This document shows positions 12,996-21,406 of a DNA stretch of 64,000 bases, in pieces. Positions within the stretch are counted from its first letter, which is position 1. Each line of letters opens with the position of its first letter. The notes beneath the pieces are model-generated. The model had not been told where the DNA came from. It searched no databases and saw only the letters and a program-made list of their open reading frames with translations. Origin of the DNA: Deinococcus grandis (GTDB lineage Bacteria > Deinococcota > Deinococci > Deinococcales > Deinococcaceae); the NCBI RefSeq assembly GCF_001485435.1, contig NZ_BCMS01000001.1, positions 753,501 through 817,500 on the forward strand, written 5' to 3'. The position numbers and the translations under genes were made by a program.

Positions 12996-14167
12996 GCCTG
13001 CTCCTTCTGGTTCGGCGCGGCGTGCTCGGCGAGGATCTCCGCGCGTTGTTTCTTCAGCTGGGGGGTGGGTTCCGCGAAGACGTGGTCGAGGATCTCGGCG
13101 GGGGTCGGTTCGGGGTAGCTGTCGGCCTCGGCCAGGGCGGCCTCGAACTCGGCGGCGATCTCGGCGAGCAGCGCGGCCTCGCTGTCTTCGGTCAGCAGGC
13201 CCGCGGTCAGGAGGTGGGTGCGCAGGCGCGTGACGGGATCCTTGGCGTCCCAGCCGGCGGTGTCGGCCTCGCTGCGGTAGCGGCTGGGGTCGTCGGCGAC
13301 GGTGTGCGGCTTGACGCGGTACGTGACCGTCTCGATCAGGGTGGGACCGCCGCCGTTGCGGGCACGGTCCACGGCCTCGCGGGTGACGTGGTAGGTGGCC
13401 AGGGCGTCGTTGCCGTCCACGCGCACGCCGGGAATGCCGTACCCGTCGGCGCGGCGACTGAGGTCGGTGGCGCGCGTCTGCGCGCGGGTGGGGACGCTGA
13501 TGGCCCAGCCGTTGTTCTGGAGGATGAACACGCACGGGGCGTTCAGGGCCCCGGCGAAGTTCAGGGCCTCGTGGAAGTCCCCCTCGCTGCTGCCGCCGTC
13601 CCCGATGAACGCCATGGCGACGTTGCGGGTGCCCTGGCGCCGCTCGGCGAGGGCCGCGCCGACCGCCTGCGGGTACTGCGTGGCGATCGGGATGTAGAAC
13701 GGCAGGACCTTCAGGTCGGCGGGCATGTGCCACCCGTGTGGTGACGTGCGCCAGTAGGCGAGGGTGCGAGCAATGGGCAGGCCGAGGGTCAGGGCCGCGC
13801 CGGTGTCGCGGTAGGTGGGGAACAGCCAGTCGTTCTTCGTCAGCGCGGCGGCGGTGCCGACCTGACTGGCCTCCATGCCGCCGAAGGGCGGGAAGACGCC
13901 CAGGCGGCCCTGGCGGTACAGTACCCAGCCGCGCTCGTCGAAGTGCCGGGCGCGGCGCATCTGCCGGTACAGTTCCAGGCGCGTTTCGGGGTCGGGCAGC
14001 AGGTCCTCGCGGACGACCGAGCCGTCCGGCGCGAGGCACTGCACCATGTTCGTGTCCTGCTGCGCGGCGTCGTACGCGGCCTGCGCCGCCGCGTAGCCGG
14101 GGGCGGTGTCCTGCGACTCTGCTGGGGCGTGAGGCTGCGGGGCAGCCGGTTTGGCATCTGGGGTCAT
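12992..14167 (-). CDS. 2-oxo acid dehydrogenase E1 component, alpha subunit
   Basis: This 391-residue protein is the thiamine-diphosphate-binding alpha subunit. The ThDP motif runs from GDGGSSEGDFHEALNFAG to the NN of LQNNGW. Other signatures are GGMEASQVGTAAAL, FPTYRDTGAAL and the phosphorylation-loop-like YRVKPHTVADDPSRYR. It resembles Gram-positive PdhA and branched-chain E1 alpha about equally by eye. The N-terminal ~35 residues are Ala/Pro/Gln-rich and probably disordered. A Shine-Dalgarno (CAGGAGA) precedes ATG 14167. A likely promoter with a TetR-type operator lies about 190-230 bp upstream. Confidence 0.92.
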   Translation of the reverse strand: MTPDAKPAAPQPHAPAESQDTAPGYAAAQAAYDAAQQDTNMVQCLAPDGSVVREDLLPDPETRLELYRQMRRARHFDERGWVLYRQGRLGVFPPFGGMEASQVGTAAALTKNDWLFPTYRDTGAALTLGLPIARTLAYWRTSPHGWHMPADLKVLPFYIPIATQYPQAVGAALAERRQGTRNVAMAFIGDGGSSEGDFHEALNFAGALNAPCVFILQNNGWAISVPTRAQTRATDLSRRADGYGIPGVRVDGNDALATYHVTREAVDRARNGGGPTLIETVTYRVKPHTVADDPSRYRSEADTAGWDAKDPVTRLRTHLLTAGLLTEDSEAALLAEIAAEFEAALAEADSYPEPTPAEILDHVFAEPTPQLKKQRAEILAEHAAPNQKEQA

Positions 14168-14346
14168 GAAGTCTCCTGTCTGGGGCGGCGGGCACGGAAT
14201 CTGAGGCGGCGGGTGCGGGCCGCGTCAGGGCGCGCGGCGCTGGTTCAGCAGCCGGTCACTGCGACGGGGCAGGCCGGAGGCGGGGCAGGGCAGAACGTCA
14301 GGCATGGCAGGGCAGGTGGGGCCGCGCGGCCCCGTCGGGATGAGAA

Positions 14347-14376
14347 GTGCCTCCCAGCGTAGCAGCCGGGAGGCAC
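14347..14376 (-). terminator. Hairpin terminator after the gltX/DUF1304 operon
   Basis: A 9-bp perfect stem, GTGCCTCCC with GGGAGGCAC, and a 12-nt loop, followed on the minus strand by TTCTCAT. It lies inside the promoter region of the E1 operon. Confidence 0.5.
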
Positions 14377-14397
14377 GGGAACCAAACGAGCGTTTGG
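14356..14397 (-). promoter_or_regulatory. Promoter of the E1 operon with overlapping TetR-type operator
   Basis: On the minus strand TTGGTT (14385-14380) and TACGCT (14361-14356) are 18 bp apart, giving a usable -35/-10 pair for the E1 genes. A perfect inverted repeat, CCAAACGAGCGTTTGG (14382-14397), overlaps the -35. It fits CNAACGNNCGTTNG, the operator form I recall for Thermus PaaR and related TetR repressors that respond to acyl-CoAs. Confidence 0.55.
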
Positions 14398-14422
14398 GAG
14401 GCGGGGACGCGGGAAATGACCC

Positions 14423-14776
14423 CTATCGCGCCAGCAGCACCGCCAGGATCGCCAGCGCGGCGGGCACCGTCTGGATGAACAGGATGCGGCGGTTTGCGGT
14501 GGCCGCGCCGTACAGGCCCGCGACCGCCACGCACGCCAGGAAGAACAGCTGAATCGCCGCCGAGCCCGTGATCAGGCCCCAGATCAGGCCCGCCGCCAGG
14601 AAACCGTTGTACAGGCCCTGGTTGCCCGCCATGACGCGGGTCTGCGCCGCGAGTTCCGGCGTGGTCCCGAAGGCCTTCATGGCGCGCGGGGTGGTCCACA
14701 GGAACATCTCCAGCACCATGATGTACACGTGCAGCAGGGCGATCAGGCCCACCAGAACCGAGGCGATCAGGGTCAT
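14423..14776 (-). CDS. DUF1304 family membrane protein
   Basis: This 117-residue protein has four hydrophobic helices and the family pattern HVYIMVLEMFLWTTPRAMKAFG near the N-terminus, then AGNQGLYNGFLAAGLIWG. The function of the family is not known. ATG 14776 overlaps the gltX stop (ATGA), so it is translationally coupled to gltX. Confidence 0.85.
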   Translation of the reverse strand: MTLIASVLVGLIALLHVYIMVLEMFLWTTPRAMKAFGTTPELAAQTRVMAGNQGLYNGFLAAGLIWGLITGSAAIQLFFLACVAVAGLYGAATANRRILFIQTVPAALAILAVLLAR

Positions 14777-16194
14777 GCGCCCAGCTTACTGATCCGGGCG
14801 ACTACCCGGTCACGGCCCAGCGTGGCGAGCAGGTCCGGCAGGTCCGGGCTCTCCATCGTCCCGGCGACCGCCGCGCGCACGGGCGGCATGACCTTCCCGA
14901 GCTTCAGGCCCTTCTCCTCGGCGAACGCCGCAAAGGCCGCCTTGATGGCCGCCGCGTCGAAGGTCGGCAGGTTCTTCAGCGTGGCGGCCAGCTCGGGCAG
15001 CAGCTCCCGCGCGCCGTCGATCGCCGCCTGCGCCTTCTCGGTCACCGGGTACTCCTCGGACCAGAAGTAAGGCGTCTTGTCGAGGAACTCGCTGAAGACC
15101 TCGATGCGGGGCGTCATCAGGCGCACCACCGAACGGAAGTAGTCATCCAGGGGGAGGTCCACCTTCTGGCCCGCCAGGAAGTCGTGCAGGCGCTTGGCGA
15201 CCTCGTCCTCGGTCAGCACCTCGCGCAGGTACTTGCCGTTGTACCAGCGGAGCTTCTCCTGACTGAACACCGGGCCGCCCAGCGTCACGTCCTCCAGCCG
15301 GAACACCCGCGCGAATTCCTCCAGGTCGAACACCTCCAGGCCGTCCGGGTGCGTCCAGCCCATCGTCGCCAGGAAGTTCAGCATCGCCTCCGGCAGGAAG
15401 CCCTGCCCCTGGTACCACTCGACGCTCGTGGGGTTCTTGCGCTTGCTGATCTTCGACTTGTCCGAGTTGCGCAGCAGCGGCATGTGCGCGAACACCGGCT
15501 CATCCCACCCGAACGCGCGGTACAGCAGCACATGAATGGGCGTGCTCGTGATCCACTCCTCGGCGCGCACCACGTGCGTCACGCCCATCAGGCGGTCATC
15601 CACCACGTTCGCCAGGTGGTACGTGGGGAACCCGTCCGCTTTCAGGAGCACCTTGTCGTCGATCTCGCGGTTCTGGAAGTGAATCGGGTCGCGCAGCCGG
15701 TCATTCACGACCGTCTCACCCTCACGCGGGACCTTCAGGCGGATCACGGCCGCCTCGCCCGCGTCCACCCTCGCCTGCGCCGCCGCCGGGTCCAGCTCAC
15801 GGCTGGGCACCGCGATCACGCGGCCCTCCGCCTGCGCCGCCTCGCGCAGCGCCGACAGTTCGTCGGCCGTCTCGAACGCGTAGTACGCGTGCCCGCTCGC
15901 CACCAGCTGACGCGCGTACTCACCGTACAGGTCAAACCTCTCCGACTGACGGTACGGGCCGTTCGGACCGCCCTGCAGCGGCGACTCGTCCGGCCTCAGG
16001 CCCAGCCACTGCATCATCTGGAAGATGCGCTTCTCACTGTCCGGCACGTAACGGTTCCGGTCGGTGTCCTCGATGCGCAGGATGAACTTCCCGCCACCCT
16101 GACGGGCCAGCGTGAAATTGAACAGCCCGATGTACGCGGTCCCCACGTGAGGATCACCGGTCGGGCTCGGAGCAATACGGGTCACAACAGACAT
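14773..16194 (-). CDS. gltX: Glutamyl-tRNA synthetase
   Basis: This 473-residue class I aminoacyl-tRNA synthetase charges tRNA-Glu in the cytoplasm. The HIGH-type motif is SPTGDPHVGTAY near residue 10 and the KMSKS-type motif is KISKRKN. The catalytic core has RIEDTDRNRYVPDSE and AEEWITSTPIH. I chose ATG 16194 because the Rossmann fold begins there and TATGCT lies 7 nt upstream; an open frame reaches 16308 but is not protein-like. It overlaps the DUF1304 gene by ATGA. Confidence 0.96.
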   Translation of the reverse strand: MSVVTRIAPSPTGDPHVGTAYIGLFNFTLARQGGGKFILRIEDTDRNRYVPDSEKRIFQMMQWLGLRPDESPLQGGPNGPYRQSERFDLYGEYARQLVASGHAYYAFETADELSALREAAQAEGRVIAVPSRELDPAAAQARVDAGEAAVIRLKVPREGETVVNDRLRDPIHFQNREIDDKVLLKADGFPTYHLANVVDDRLMGVTHVVRAEEWITSTPIHVLLYRAFGWDEPVFAHMPLLRNSDKSKISKRKNPTSVEWYQGQGFLPEAMLNFLATMGWTHPDGLEVFDLEEFARVFRLEDVTLGGPVFSQEKLRWYNGKYLREVLTEDEVAKRLHDFLAGQKVDLPLDDYFRSVVRLMTPRIEVFSEFLDKTPYFWSEEYPVTEKAQAAIDGARELLPELAATLKNLPTFDAAAIKAAFAAFAEEKGLKLGKVMPPVRAAVAGTMESPDLPDLLATLGRDRVVARISKLGA

Positions 16195-16212
16195 AGCGCA
16201 CAGCATACGAAA

Positions 16213-16253
16213 GGGGGGCGATGGGGAGTGGGAAGTGGGTTGTGGGAAGTGGG
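16213..16253 (+). other. G-quadruplex-forming tract upstream of gltX
   Basis: The plus strand carries runs of 6, 4, 3, 3, 3 and 3 guanines separated by 2-4-base loops, ending TGGGTTGTGGGAAGTGGG. It lies just upstream of the gltX -10 element on the strand that is template for gltX. A related tract is at 17988-18023. Confidence 0.6.
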
Positions 16254-16477
16254 AAAAGAAGACCCCTCCGGCCCACGCGGGGTGGGGGAGGGGGTCCTCA
16301 CAGCTCACAGCCCAGAGCTCAAGGCCCTGCCGGAGCCGGACTCATCCGATTCCCGGCTCTCCGGGACAGCGCCGGAGAGCCGTCCATCTCCTGAGCACCG
16401 GCTTTGATTGCTTCTCTGCTGCGCAGCTCGGCGAGTCCCTCCGGTCGGGTTCGTCTGCGACTCACCGCAATGGGTCT

Positions 16478-17929
16478 TCAGTTCCAGCGGCCGCCGCGCT
16501 GCTGGCGCGTTTCGGGTTCCGGCGCGGCGTACAGTTCCTCCGCGCGGGACAGTTTCTTGCGGCCGTACAGGCCCTCCAGGATGAACTCGGCGGCGGAGAC
16601 GCGCACGGCGTCCACGCTGCTCGCGGCGACCTCGGCGGCCAGGTCGCTCAGGCCCGGCACCTCCGCCGTGGCTTTCAGGGCGGCGGCGCTGTCCCCACCC
16701 TGCGGGAAGCGGAACACGTTCCCGGCCTCGAACCATTTTTCCAGTTCACGGGTGTTCGCGCTGCCGTGGCGGCGGGCGTACACGGCCCCGGCCGCCTTGC
16801 GGATCACGTCCCGGGCGACGTTGTCCGCGCCCTTGAGTTCACCCTCGTACTCCAGTTCCATCTTCCCGGTGATCGCCGGGAGGCCCGCGTACACGTCACT
16901 GACGCGCACGACCGCGTCGTCGCCCTGCGTGAGGCTGCGGCGTTCGGCGTTCGCGGCGGCGACCTCCATCAGCGAGATCGGGAGGCGCTGCGACACGCCG
17001 CTCAGCTTGTCCACGCGGCCGTCCTCGCGCGCCTGGAAGGCAATTTCTTCTACGAGTTCCGCGATGAACTCCGGCACGGTCACGTCGCCGCTGCGCACGG
17101 CCTCCTGCGCGGTGATGTCCATGCCCAGGCGCACGTCGGTCGGGTAGTGCGTGCGGATCTCTGACCCGATGCGGTCCTTCAGCGGCGTGACGATCTTCCC
17201 GCGCGCCGTGTAATCCTCGGGGTTCGCGGAAAAGACCAGCATCACGTCCAGCTCCAGGCGGATGGGGTACCCCTTGATCTGCACGTCCCCCTCCTGAAGG
17301 ATGTTGAACAGCGCCACCTGCACCTTCGGCGCCAGGTCCGCCAGTTCGTTCACGGCGAAGATCCCGCGGTTCGCGCGGGGCAGCAGCCCGAAGTGCATGG
17401 AGCGCACGTCACCCAGGCTGGTGCCCAGGCGCGCCGCCTTGATCGGGTCCACGTCCCCGATCAGGTCCGCGACCGTCACGTCCGGCGTCGCCAGTTTCTC
17501 CACGTACCGCTCCGCGCGCGGCAGCCAGCGGATCGGCAGGTCCAGACCATGCGCCTCCAGCAGCGCGCGGCCCTCGGCACCCACGGGGTTCAGCACGTCG
17601 TCCGGCATGTCCACGCCCGCGATGACCGGCACCTCGGCATCCAGCAGTTCGGTGATCGCGCGCAGGATGCGGCTCTTCGCCTGCCCGCGCAGCCCCAGCA
17701 GGATGAAGTTCTGCCGCGCCAGCAGCGCGTTCACCAGCTGCGGAATCACCGTGTCGTCGTACCCCACCACACCCGGGAACAGTTCCTCGCCACTCCGCAG
17801 CTTGCGGGTCAGGTTGTCCCGCACCTCGTCCTGCACCAGGCGGATCTTCCCGTCGAACGGCGCGCGCCCGGCGTACCCTTCGGTCTGAAGCAGCTCTCCC
17901 AACGTCCTCGCCTTCGCAGTCACGGTCAT
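16478..17929 (-). CDS. MoxR/ChlI-type AAA+ ATPase
   Basis: This 483-residue protein has a Walker A-like GLRGQAKSR (about residue 78), a Walker B region near GIFAVNELADL, and sensor segment VMLVFSANPEDYTARGKIVTPL. That is the magnesium-chelatase ChlI/MoxR layout. Relatives act as chaperones that insert metals or remodel complexes, usually with a VWA-domain partner; no VWA gene is adjacent here. The C-terminus (residues ~310-483) is helical and family-specific. TACGTT lies 10 nt before ATG 17929. The ATPase fold is secure; the role is unknown. Confidence 0.82.
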   Translation of the reverse strand: MTVTAKARTLGELLQTEGYAGRAPFDGKIRLVQDEVRDNLTRKLRSGEELFPGVVGYDDTVIPQLVNALLARQNFILLGLRGQAKSRILRAITELLDAEVPVIAGVDMPDDVLNPVGAEGRALLEAHGLDLPIRWLPRAERYVEKLATPDVTVADLIGDVDPIKAARLGTSLGDVRSMHFGLLPRANRGIFAVNELADLAPKVQVALFNILQEGDVQIKGYPIRLELDVMLVFSANPEDYTARGKIVTPLKDRIGSEIRTHYPTDVRLGMDITAQEAVRSGDVTVPEFIAELVEEIAFQAREDGRVDKLSGVSQRLPISLMEVAAANAERRSLTQGDDAVVRVSDVYAGLPAITGKMELEYEGELKGADNVARDVIRKAAGAVYARRHGSANTRELEKWFEAGNVFRFPQGGDSAAALKATAEVPGLSDLAAEVAASSVDAVRVSAAEFILEGLYGRKKLSRAEELYAAPEPETRQQRGGRWN

Positions 17930-17987
17930 GATGCGCGGAACGTACCACGCGCCCCCGGGCGGGATTGTGCGACCTGCTGGGAATGAA

Positions 17988-18023
17988 GGGGAAAATGGGT
18001 TGTGGGCAGTGGGAAAGGCTGGG
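17988..18023 (+). other. Second G-quadruplex-forming tract, in a divergent promoter region
   Basis: Runs of 4, 3, 3, 3 and 3 guanines with loops of 4-7 bases. It shares the core ATGGGTTGTGGG followed by AGTGGGAAA with the tract at 16213-16253. It lies between the divergent starts at 17929 and 18069. Confidence 0.5.
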
Positions 18024-18068
18024 CACCTGAGGCAACCCGGCGGCTCTCCCGACCGTACTGTGGGTCAG

Positions 18069-18401
18069 ATGCAACCCGCTGCCGCCCGCACCGCCCTCCT
18101 GCCCATCCTGCTGCTGATTCCGGCCGCCGCCCTGACCCTGTGGATCGCCGGGGCCACCTTCGACGCGGGGGCCACGAGCGGCCTGGTCCGCACGCTGCGT
18201 TACGTGGCGCTGAGCCCACTGCTGCTCATCACCGTCAACCGCCTGCCCTGGACGACGTTCGCGCTGCTGTCCTGCGGGTGGATCAGTGGCGTCCTGACCG
18301 TCACCGCCGCGATGGCGGGCACCGCCCACTGGATGCTCGGGGCGCCCGCCCTGCTGCTGGCGCTGGCCTGCGCCGCCGGATTCATCCTGCTGCGCCGCTG
18401 A
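18069..18401 (+). CDS. Small membrane protein, about four helices
   Basis: This 110-residue hydrophobic protein (LLPILLLIPAAALTLWIAG; YVALSPLLLITVNRL; ALLSCGWISGVLTV; ALLLALACAAGFILL) has no recognised family. ATG 18069 is chosen because TACTGT sits exactly 7 nt upstream, a leaderless arrangement, and the open frame upstream is not protein-like. Confidence 0.65.
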   Translation: MQPAAARTALLPILLLIPAAALTLWIAGATFDAGATSGLVRTLRYVALSPLLLITVNRLPWTTFALLSCGWISGVLTVTAAMAGTAHWMLGAPALLLALACAAGFILLRR

Positions 18402-18491
18402 GGGCCTGCCGGCGACGGGCGCGCGACATGAGCAGAGGGACGGGCGCCAGGCTGGGCTGATGCCCGGGGCGGTCCGTGCCACAACCGCTCC

Positions 18492-18983
18492 TCAGGTGCT
18501 GGTGCTGGCGGCGGTCGAGGCGGCCTGCTGATCCTCCAGCGCCTTGTAGGCGCACGCGGCGGCGAGGGCCGCCAGGGTGCCGGGAGCGCCGGCCAGGGTC
18601 AGGTGCACGTCCTTGCCGTCCACGGCCCCGCCGATCCGCCCGTGCAGCCGCTCGGGGTCGGCGGTGAGATTCACGTCCTTGCCGTCGATGCGGCCCGAGA
18701 AGCGCCCCTCGATCTGCGTGCCGCTGACGGTCAGGTGCAGGTCGTCCCCGTCGATCCGGCCGCCCAGGCGCACGTCCACCCGGTCGCCGCTGAGGTCGCC
18801 GGTCACGTCGAAGCCCTCGAAGGTCCCGCCGATCCGGCCGGTGACGCGGCCCTCCTGCACGCTCAGGCGGATGTCCTTGCCCTCGAAGCGGCCGCCGATG
18901 CGGCCAGTCAGGTGCGTGCCGTCCCACGCGGCGTGCACGTCGTACCCCTGGGTGATGCCGCCGATCCGTCCGTTCAGGTTCAT
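18492..18983 (-). CDS. Protein of six tandem 22-residue GRIGG repeats
   Basis: This 163-residue protein is built from six contiguous 22-residue repeats with the pattern hxGRIGGxxxGxDVxLxxxxxx. Example repeat starts are LNGRIGGITQGYDV, LTGRIGGRFEGKDI, VTGRIGGTFEGFDV, VDVRLGGRIDGDDL, IEGRFSGRIDGKDV and LHGRIGGAVDGKDV. Alternating polar/apolar strands suggest a beta-solenoid or beta-sandwich stack. A short Ala-rich tail follows. No signal peptide, no known family. ATG 18983 is preferred over GTG 18989 because TACCTG lies just upstream. Confidence 0.75.
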   Translation of the reverse strand: MNLNGRIGGITQGYDVHAAWDGTHLTGRIGGRFEGKDIRLSVQEGRVTGRIGGTFEGFDVTGDLSGDRVDVRLGGRIDGDDLHLTVSGTQIEGRFSGRIDGKDVNLTADPERLHGRIGGAVDGKDVHLTLAGAPGTLAALAAACAYKALEDQQAASTAASTST

Positions 18984-19001
18984 GCCCACAGGTACGCGGG
19001 T

Positions 19002-19038
19002 CCGGCCGTCTGGGTTGCCGCCCGGGCCGGACGGCCGG
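19002..19038 (-). terminator. Hairpin after the GGDEF-EAL gene
   Basis: CCGGCCGTC pairs with GACGGCCGG (9 bp, 19-nt loop), 9 bp past the stop of the gene at 19047-21314. No T-tract. Confidence 0.5.
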
Positions 19039-19046
19039 TCGCGGTG

Positions 19047-21314
19047 CTACGTGCCGGTCGGTGCGGCCCGCTCGGCACGCCACGCGTCCAGTTCCTGCGG
19101 CGGGAGGGCGGGGGAGAACAGGAAGCCCTGCATGTACTCGAAGCCCAGGTCGCGCAGCATGTCGTGCTGTTCCGCGGTCTCGACGCCCTCGGCGAGCACG
19201 TCGAGGTTCAGTTCGCGGCCCAGGGTGTGCACGGCGCGCAGCACCTGCGGTCCGGCGGCGGGCGCGCCCCCACCGCCGGGCCCGGTCAGGAAGCTCCGGT
19301 CGAGTTTCAGCACGTCGGCCGGCAGGGCCATCAGGGCGCTCAGGGACGCGTGCTGCACGCCGAAATCGTCCACGCTGATGCGGACTCCGGCGGCGCGCAG
19401 CTCGCGGAGTTTCGCGGCGGTGCCCGTGAGGTCCTGCACGAGGACGCCCTCGGTGATTTCCAGTTCCAGCAGGTGCGCGGGCAGGTCCAGCCGCGCCAGC
19501 AGGTCCTGCACGTGCGGCACGAAGTCCGGCTGCGCGAACTCCAGCGGGGAGACGTTCACCGCGACCCGCGGGGCGCGGCCCTGCCGGTGCCACGCGGCGG
19601 CCTGCTCACACGCCCGTTCACGCACCCAGCGGCCCAGCGGGAGGATCAGGCCGCACTGCTCCGCGACCGGAATGAACCGGCCGGGCGTGACGGTGCCCAG
19701 GTCCGGCGCGGTCCAGCGCAGCAGCGCCTCGACGCTCTCCAGGTGCGGGCCGCGCAGCTGCGGCTGGTAGTGCAGGGTGAATTCGTCGCCGTGCAGGGCG
19801 CGGCGCAGCGCGGCTTCCAGCACCAGCCGTTCGCGGCGCTGTTCGTCCAGGCTGGGCGTGAACAGTTGCGCCTGCTGCCGTCCGCTGCGTTTGGCGTGGT
19901 ACATGGCGGTGTCCGCGCGGCGCTGCAGGGTGGTGACGTCCGTGCCGTCACGCGGGGCGAGACTCACGCCGATGGACGCGGACACCTGCACGCTCAGGCC
20001 GACGAGCGGCACGGGGTCGCGCAGGCTGCCCAGCAGCTGCCGCGCGGCGTGCATCGCCTGCCGTTCGTCCGCGCCGGGCAGGACCAGCGTGAACTCGTCG
20101 CCGCCCACGCGGGCCAGTGTGGCGCGCGCCGGGAGGTGCGCCCGCAGCCGCGCCGTGACCAGCCGCAGCAGTTCGTCCCCGACCGGGTGCCCGAAGGTGT
20201 CGTTCACGTCCTTGAAGCCGTCCAGGTCGATGAACATCACGGCGGCGGGGCCACTCAGGGCCGCGCGCAGCTGGTCCTCGAACTCGCTGCGGTTGGGCAG
20301 GCCGGTCAGGGTGTCGTGCCGCGCCTGGTGGCGCAGCCGCGCGCCGCGCCGCTCGAGTTCCGCCGCGGAGTGCCGCAGTTTGCGGGCCAGCAGGCGATTC
20401 TCCTCCAGCACGGTGCTCTGGCGCAGCAGGATCAGCAGGAACGTCAGTGCGGCGCCCCACAGCGTGACGGGCGCGGGCCGCGTCAGGAGCAGCGCCGCGC
20501 AGGTCAGGCCGCCCGCCAGGTACGGGAACGCGGCCAGCCACACCCGCACGGGGCGCGGGGGGCGCCACTGCACGCCCCGCACGGACTGCTCGCGCCGCTG
20601 CCACAGGCCCAGCGCCTGCAGGGCGGTGCCCCACAGGTACAGGACGTCCGCGCGGTCCCCGGTCAGGCCGCCCGTCACCGCGAACCGCAGGTCGCCGCCC
20701 ACGATCAGGGTCAGGCCCGCGCACAGCAGCGCGACCGGGACGCTCAGCCGCTGTTGACGCAGTGCCAGCAGGCCCACGGCGATCAGCGCGAGGTCCAGGG
20801 TCATGTACGCGGCGCCCGCGGTGTGCAGCGGCGCCGGCTGGGTCAGCAGGAACGTCCAGCACAGCGTGCCCAGGATGACCATGACGATCAGGCTGTCGAG
20901 GATCATGGCGGCCGTGCGCAGCGAGTTCACGTGCAGCCGCGTGAGGCTCAGCAGGCCCCAGGTCATCAGGACGTAGTACGCGCCGTACAGGGCGTCCGCG
21001 ACGGACAGCGGCGGGACCGGCAGGGCGCGCAGTTCGAAACTCAGGGTGACCGCGTCGCCCAGGATCAGCGCGCCGAATGCCAGCGTGAAGCGCCGCAGCA
21101 GGGGCCGCTGCGCGGTGTGGCCGCCGCGCGCCGCGCACGCCGTGACGGCCAGGCACACGCCCAGGGCCAGCAGGTACGCGCCGCCCGTCAGCCAGGGCCC
21201 GCCCGGCAGGTGCGGCGCGGCGAGGACCAGCGCGGCGTGCAGCGCGGCGGCCGTGAGCAGCGCGGTCTCGGCCCGCCGTTCCGGCGTGCGGACGTTTGTG
21301 GCGTGGATCGTCAT
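19047..21314 (-). CDS. GGDEF-EAL dual-domain cyclic di-GMP protein
   Basis: This 755-residue protein has eight or more hydrophobic helices in residues ~15-300, then a GGDEF domain (LTGLPNRSEF; active site GGDEF at 404-408) and an EAL domain (VEALLRW at 528-534, VDDFGVQHASL, LDVLAEGVETAEQ). Both catalytic motifs look intact, so it could make and degrade cyclic di-GMP; many such proteins use only one activity. The loop-6 motif is DDFGVQHASL rather than the usual DDFGTGYSSL, which may affect dimerisation. It stands alone. Confidence 0.9.
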   Translation of the reverse strand: MTIHATNVRTPERRAETALLTAAALHAALVLAAPHLPGGPWLTGGAYLLALGVCLAVTACAARGGHTAQRPLLRRFTLAFGALILGDAVTLSFELRALPVPPLSVADALYGAYYVLMTWGLLSLTRLHVNSLRTAAMILDSLIVMVILGTLCWTFLLTQPAPLHTAGAAYMTLDLALIAVGLLALRQQRLSVPVALLCAGLTLIVGGDLRFAVTGGLTGDRADVLYLWGTALQALGLWQRREQSVRGVQWRPPRPVRVWLAAFPYLAGGLTCAALLLTRPAPVTLWGAALTFLLILLRQSTVLEENRLLARKLRHSAAELERRGARLRHQARHDTLTGLPNRSEFEDQLRAALSGPAAVMFIDLDGFKDVNDTFGHPVGDELLRLVTARLRAHLPARATLARVGGDEFTLVLPGADERQAMHAARQLLGSLRDPVPLVGLSVQVSASIGVSLAPRDGTDVTTLQRRADTAMYHAKRSGRQQAQLFTPSLDEQRRERLVLEAALRRALHGDEFTLHYQPQLRGPHLESVEALLRWTAPDLGTVTPGRFIPVAEQCGLILPLGRWVRERACEQAAAWHRQGRAPRVAVNVSPLEFAQPDFVPHVQDLLARLDLPAHLLELEITEGVLVQDLTGTAAKLRELRAAGVRISVDDFGVQHASLSALMALPADVLKLDRSFLTGPGGGGAPAAGPQVLRAVHTLGRELNLDVLAEGVETAEQHDMLRDLGFEYMQGFLFSPALPPQELDAWRAERAAPTGT

Positions 21315-21406
21315 TCCGTCACGTCAACCTTCCCAGTTTGATCTCGGGAGTGCAGGCTACCTCATGACGCGCACAGAAAGCTGACGCGCGGTCAGAGGTC
21401 TGCCGG

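Noticed and set aside
18603..21341. A 912-codon plus-strand frame
   Set aside because: Antisense shadow of the GGDEF-EAL gene and the repeat protein, with typical high-GC shadow composition.
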